A model generated the notes under the pieces. It did not search any database. It was given only the letters and a program-made list of their open reading frames with translations, and was not told the origin of the DNA. A stretch of 64,000 bases of DNA from G963665975 sp963665975. Lineage in GTDB: Bacteria; Bacteroidota; Rhodothermia; Rhodothermales; Bin80. Location: the NCBI GenBank assembly GCA_963665975.1, contig OY762508.1, positions 1,612,001 to 1,676,000 of the forward strand, read 5' to 3'. Both the position numbers and the translations under genes were made by a program. Each line of letters starts with the position of its first letter. Within the stretch, counting starts at the first letter, position 1. Below are positions 62,001 through 64,000 of the stretch, one piece after another.

Positions 62001-62364
62001 GGCTACCCGCCACACCGGCCTGCTCGGTAATGTCTGTGAAGGAGAATCCGCCATCATTCCGATACAGCCGGTTAGAAACCTGATTACCAGTCAGAAAGAC
62101 ATCGAGGAGGCCGTCGCCATCAATATCCCCGAGGGCAACGCCTCCGCCGTTATAGAAATTTCTGTACCGGTACACATTGAATTCGTAAGCATAGCCTAGC
62201 GTGTTTTCGAAGGTGATATGGGTCTGCGCGGAGTCCACAAGCTCGAACAAGGGCCCGGAGGGCGGCTTGCTGCATGCCCAGGCCAAGAGACCCGCCAGTG
62301 CAACACATGCAAGCATGCGCCTGGGTATCGATCTGTGGTTACCTGTCCGCATCACGCTCTTCAA
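58993..62364 (-). CDS. CRTAC1-type FG-GAP/VCBS repeat lipoprotein with ASPIC/UnbV domain (2)
   Basis: A 1,123-residue paralogue of the downstream gene with the same layout: lipoprotein signal (LAGLLAWACSKP), N-terminal VCBS repeats (VALGDIDGDGLLDVFLTGNQ), ASPIC domain (AVGAQVTAWQGGRQWYVEQQ, then ARGFQSSVDPVLHVGL) and a second VCBS block. Its start region overlaps the end of the small lipoprotein gene by up to 26 bases; an ATG at 62352 is an alternative start. Conserved acidic loops indicate calcium binding. Confidence 0.88.
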   Translation of the reverse strand: MKSVMRTGNHRSIPRRMLACVALAGLLAWACSKPPSGPLFELVDSAQTHITFENTLGYAYEFNVYRYRNFYNGGGVALGDIDGDGLLDVFLTGNQVSNRLYRNDGGFSFTDITEQAGVAGSHAWSTGVTMVDLNGDGLLDIYVCNSGIVAGDDRKNELYINQGDATFLEMAETYGLADDGYSTHGSFLDYDGDQDLDLYLVNNSYRNIGSFDLQENTRHLRHHAGGDRLYKNTGTANGHPHFEDVSEEAGIYGSEIGFGLGVSAGDVNRDGWLDLYISNDFFERDYLYLNNRDGTFAEVLEESIRSVSAAAMGADMADLNADGYPDIFVTDMLPKQELRLKTVTSFDSWQRYQAYLRDDYYHQFTRNTLHLNRGSAGMVPVSFSEVGRMTGVEATDWSWGALIADFDHDGYRDLFVANGIYQDLTNADYLVEIRDEETMNELIGKDTVDFKTLIDMVPSEPIPNFMFAGSAAMRFQDVTTDWGLAEPGFSNGSAYGDLDNDGDLDLVVNNVNMRPFVYRNQATELYPDRHWLRIRLQGPAGNTSAVGAQVTAWQGGRQWYVEQQPARGFQSSVDPVLHVGLPAERLDSLVVRWPDGKTRVLREVATNRMVTLTYGGTPGTYAGAQSVVAVLEPINPADLGLAWRHRENVHNDFDRQPLLFHMRSTEGPPVCVGDANQDGHVDLYLGGARDQPGALFAQTPSGRFVDAGVMGGDAIAEDTDCLWFDADGDGDHDLLVASGGSELPGSSSALLDRLYLNDGAGRLARSEVMLLSAVTGFEPTGSIAAADMDADGDTDLFVGARMRPFAYGQPADGHLLINDGSGKFTEMTDARAGELRELGLITDSQWADIDGDADPDLLIAGEWMPLTLFENQDGTLVNITAAAGLGGTTGWWHALAAGDLDGDGDIDLIGANHGLNSRIKASPEAPVAMWVDDFDRNGTVEQVLAVYRDGLQYPLSLRHDLVEQLPYLVRMFPTYASFAGKTVQDIFSEEQLSRAVHLEAQELRSLVAWNDGTGRFRLEPLPDEAQLAPMYAITIHDINGDGDQEILMGGNLYETKPEVGRYDASFGVVLETGPEGLRTLPFAETGFWLTGPIRRIEPVVAGGRSLLVVARNNDSLLVFAHEE

Positions 62365-62935
62365 TCATGGCTTTCTCCGCCAGCAGGTCCGTGATCATGG
62401 CGAGGACCTCGGTATCGGAGTACTTCATGACAAGAATACGCCGGTTACCGTCCACTTTCACGAACTGTCGCTGTGGCCCAAACGCCGTTACTGTGCTACC
62501 ATGCTCGAAGAAGCCCTTCCCATACCATCGTTCCAGCAGTGCGAGGACATCCAGCTGCAGGCTGTCCGAGGACAGTCTCTTGGCCCACGGCGCCCAATCG
62601 TCATAGCCGAACCGCACGCGCATCTGGTAAATCCTGTCCGCAGAGAAATCCGGATAGAAGAGCATCGTCGCGGGATAGGGCAGCGCCTCCGGGAGCTTGT
62701 ACTGTACGTTTTGATTCTGGGGCCCCTGCATGACCAATCCCCGGCGGTTCAACGCCCAACTGCTGTCGTAGAACGCCTGTTTCGACATTCCCAATGCGTA
62801 GCTCAGAAACAGCGTGTCAAACCGCGCACCCGTTGCCAACTCGCGCGCCACGATCCTGTCATAGGCGCTTCGCTGGTCACACCCGATGACCAGGAGGGTA
62901 AGGCACACCGCAACAATGAGGTTTCTGCACAGCAT
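62339..62935 (-). CDS. Small lipoprotein of unknown function in the CRTAC1 operon
   Basis: A 198-residue protein with a lipoprotein signal (LTLLVIGCDQ). The mature part is mixed helix and strand with many aromatic residues: ELATGARFDTLFLSYALGMS, QAFYDSSWALNRRG, LPYPATMLFYPDFSADRIY and a helical C-terminus. It begins two bases after the upstream CRTAC1-type gene stops and overlaps the start of the downstream one, so it belongs to the operon. I do not recognise the family. Similar proteins beside CRTAC1-type genes would suggest a partner. Confidence 0.8.
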   Translation of the reverse strand: MLCRNLIVAVCLTLLVIGCDQRSAYDRIVARELATGARFDTLFLSYALGMSKQAFYDSSWALNRRGLVMQGPQNQNVQYKLPEALPYPATMLFYPDFSADRIYQMRVRFGYDDWAPWAKRLSSDSLQLDVLALLERWYGKGFFEHGSTVTAFGPQRQFVKVDGNRRILVMKYSDTEVLAMITDLLAEKAMIEERDADR

Positions 62936-62937
62936 GA

Positions 62938-64000
62938 CTACGGAGACTCACTGGAACTGTCAGATGCGCCCTGCGCGAGACGCAACCGTTGATTGACGGG
63001 TATGTCCCGCAGCGTGATCGTGTTTCCGTCCGGCCAGCGTACTACCAGAGAGTCTACAAGGCCTGAGTGTACCCGCGCTCCAAAGCCAACGCTGAGCGTA
63101 TGATCCACGGTTGACTGGAACCCCCGCACGGGCTGCTGTTCTACGTACCACTGCGTGCCGCCATGCCAGAACGTCAACTGCGCGCCCGTAGCCTGCGTAT
63201 TGGGAATGCGCCCGTTCACGTCTACCTGCAGCCAGCTTCTGTCCGGGTGGCGCTCTGTCGCGTGGTTGCGATATACAAAGGCGGACATGTTCACGTTGTT
63301 GACCACCAGGTCCAGGTCTCCGTCGTTATCCAGATCGCCGTAGGCTGATCCGTTCGAATAGCTCTGCTCGGCGAGTCCCCAATCCTGGCTGACGTCCCGA
63401 AAACGCATGGTTGCGTCACCGGCAAACATGAAATTGGCGATCGGAAAAGACGGGATATGGGAGAGCAGCTCCAGGATGGGCTCTTCTTCCCTCAGAAAGA
63501 TCGCGCGCAACGTATCCGCATTCGATACACGGGTGATGAAGTCCTGATCGAGGAGATCCTTGTATATTCCGTTTGGCACAAACAGGTCTCGGTGCCCATC
63601 GAGATCAAAATCAGCAAACAGCCCACCCCAACTCCAATCCGTGGCCTCTATGCCTGACAGCCGGCCGACTTCACTGAAATACACCAGATCACCAGACTCC
63701 TGATGCTGTGGACCCCGGTTTAGCTGTAAGGTATTCCGGGTTTCCTGGTAATGGTACCCATCGCGAACGATGGCGTCAAATTCCTCCCAGGGGTGGAACG
63801 CTATCTTGGACTGCAGCCGGTTCATGGCCTGCGGGAGCATGTCGGACACGAATATTTCCGGATAGCCGTCGCTGTTCAAGTCCGCGATATCTCCCCCCAT
63901 GGAGCTCAGGCTGATTGCTCCAACCAGACTGGGAAGCACCTCGTCAAATCCGCCGTCCTGACGGTTGAGATACAGGTAGTCACGCTCAAAGAAATCGTTC
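62938..64000 (-). CDS. CRTAC1-type FG-GAP/VCBS lipoprotein ending at the ASPIC domain (5' end outside window)
   Basis: The frame runs off the right edge; at the edge it already encodes NDFFERDYLYLNRQDGGFDE, so the true start lies beyond 64000. Visible parts are VCBS repeats (MGGDIADLNSDGYPEIFVSD, DLDNDGDLDLVVNNVNM) and an ASPIC domain (TGAQLTFWHGGTQWYVEQQP, then RGFQSTVDHTLSVGFG). It stops directly after the ASPIC domain and so lacks the C-terminal VCBS block of its two paralogues. It is the most upstream visible gene of the minus-strand operon. Confidence 0.85.
   Translation of the reverse strand, partial: NDFFERDYLYLNRQDGGFDEVLPSLVGAISLSSMGGDIADLNSDGYPEIFVSDMLPQAMNRLQSKIAFHPWEEFDAIVRDGYHYQETRNTLQLNRGPQHQESGDLVYFSEVGRLSGIEATDWSWGGLFADFDLDGHRDLFVPNGIYKDLLDQDFITRVSNADTLRAIFLREEEPILELLSHIPSFPIANFMFAGDATMRFRDVSQDWGLAEQSYSNGSAYGDLDNDGDLDLVVNNVNMSAFVYRNHATERHPDRSWLQVDVNGRIPNTQATGAQLTFWHGGTQWYVEQQPVRGFQSTVDHTLSVGFGARVHSGLVDSLVVRWPDGNTITLRDIPVNQRLRLAQGASDSSSESP

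Noticed and set aside
1..64000. CRISPR array
   Set aside because: No regularly spaced short direct repeats with unique spacers were seen; the only regular repetition is the protein-coding LRR array.

Overview
The window is a bacterial chromosome segment of moderately high GC. The gene set points to Bacteroidota in the broad sense, most likely the Rhodothermia branch. It has DUF2480, DUF4290, DUF4920 and DUF5916 family proteins, TonB-dependent receptors with an N-terminal carboxypeptidase-regulatory-like domain, a type IX secretion sorting domain, CRTAC1/ASPIC-UnbV lipoproteins and a shortened CarB. The assignment is an inference from gene content; no 16S gene is present.

Bases 1-25,400 are core. 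An ECF sigma factor and purB come first. A complex I cluster follows (nuoA, B, C, D, E, F, G, H), interrupted by two paralogous TonB-dependent receptors on either side of nuoA and by a DUF4920 lipoprotein between nuoF and nuoG. After nuoH come rpe, tRNA-Arg(CCT), folK, a deoxynucleoside kinase, a small membrane protein and, on the minus strand, a TonB-like protein. carA and carB are preceded by a structured leader with an intrinsic terminator that looks like an attenuator. yebC, ruvC and a DUF4290-like gene close this block.

Bases 25,800-31,000 are a decayed accessory island, probably an old defence island. Reading across frameshifts shows remnants of an IS3 OrfA, a TIGR04255 protein and its downstream partners, a type I restriction-modification HsdM and the start of an HsdS, an IS110-like transposase, a winged-helix fragment and a PglZ protein of the BREX type. 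In the middle, an intact HEPN/MNT toxin-antitoxin pair still overlaps the dead hsdM by ATGA and is followed by the dead hsdS.

Bases 31,300-51,500 are core and metabolic. They carry an ABC exporter pair, ogt, tig-clpP, tRNA-Glu(CTC), a DUF5916 outer-membrane protein, and a cysteine desulfurase-DUF2480-SDR operon. A small regulator/membrane gene group follows, then a D-threonine aldolase-like enzyme, a zinc alcohol dehydrogenase, a sialidase-like protein, a LOG-family protein, and a minus-strand operon of a sodium:solute symporter and a large PIG-L family deacetylase.

Bases 51,500-64,000 are a secreted/surface-protein region. It holds a leucine-rich-repeat T9SS substrate with near-identical internal DNA duplications, preceded by an IS256-type transposase remnant and bracketed by two copies of a 40-bp repeat. 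Next is a stand-alone TonB-plug lipoprotein. A tightly overlapping minus-strand operon of giant FG-GAP/VCBS-ASPIC lipoproteins with one small unknown lipoprotein runs off the right edge.
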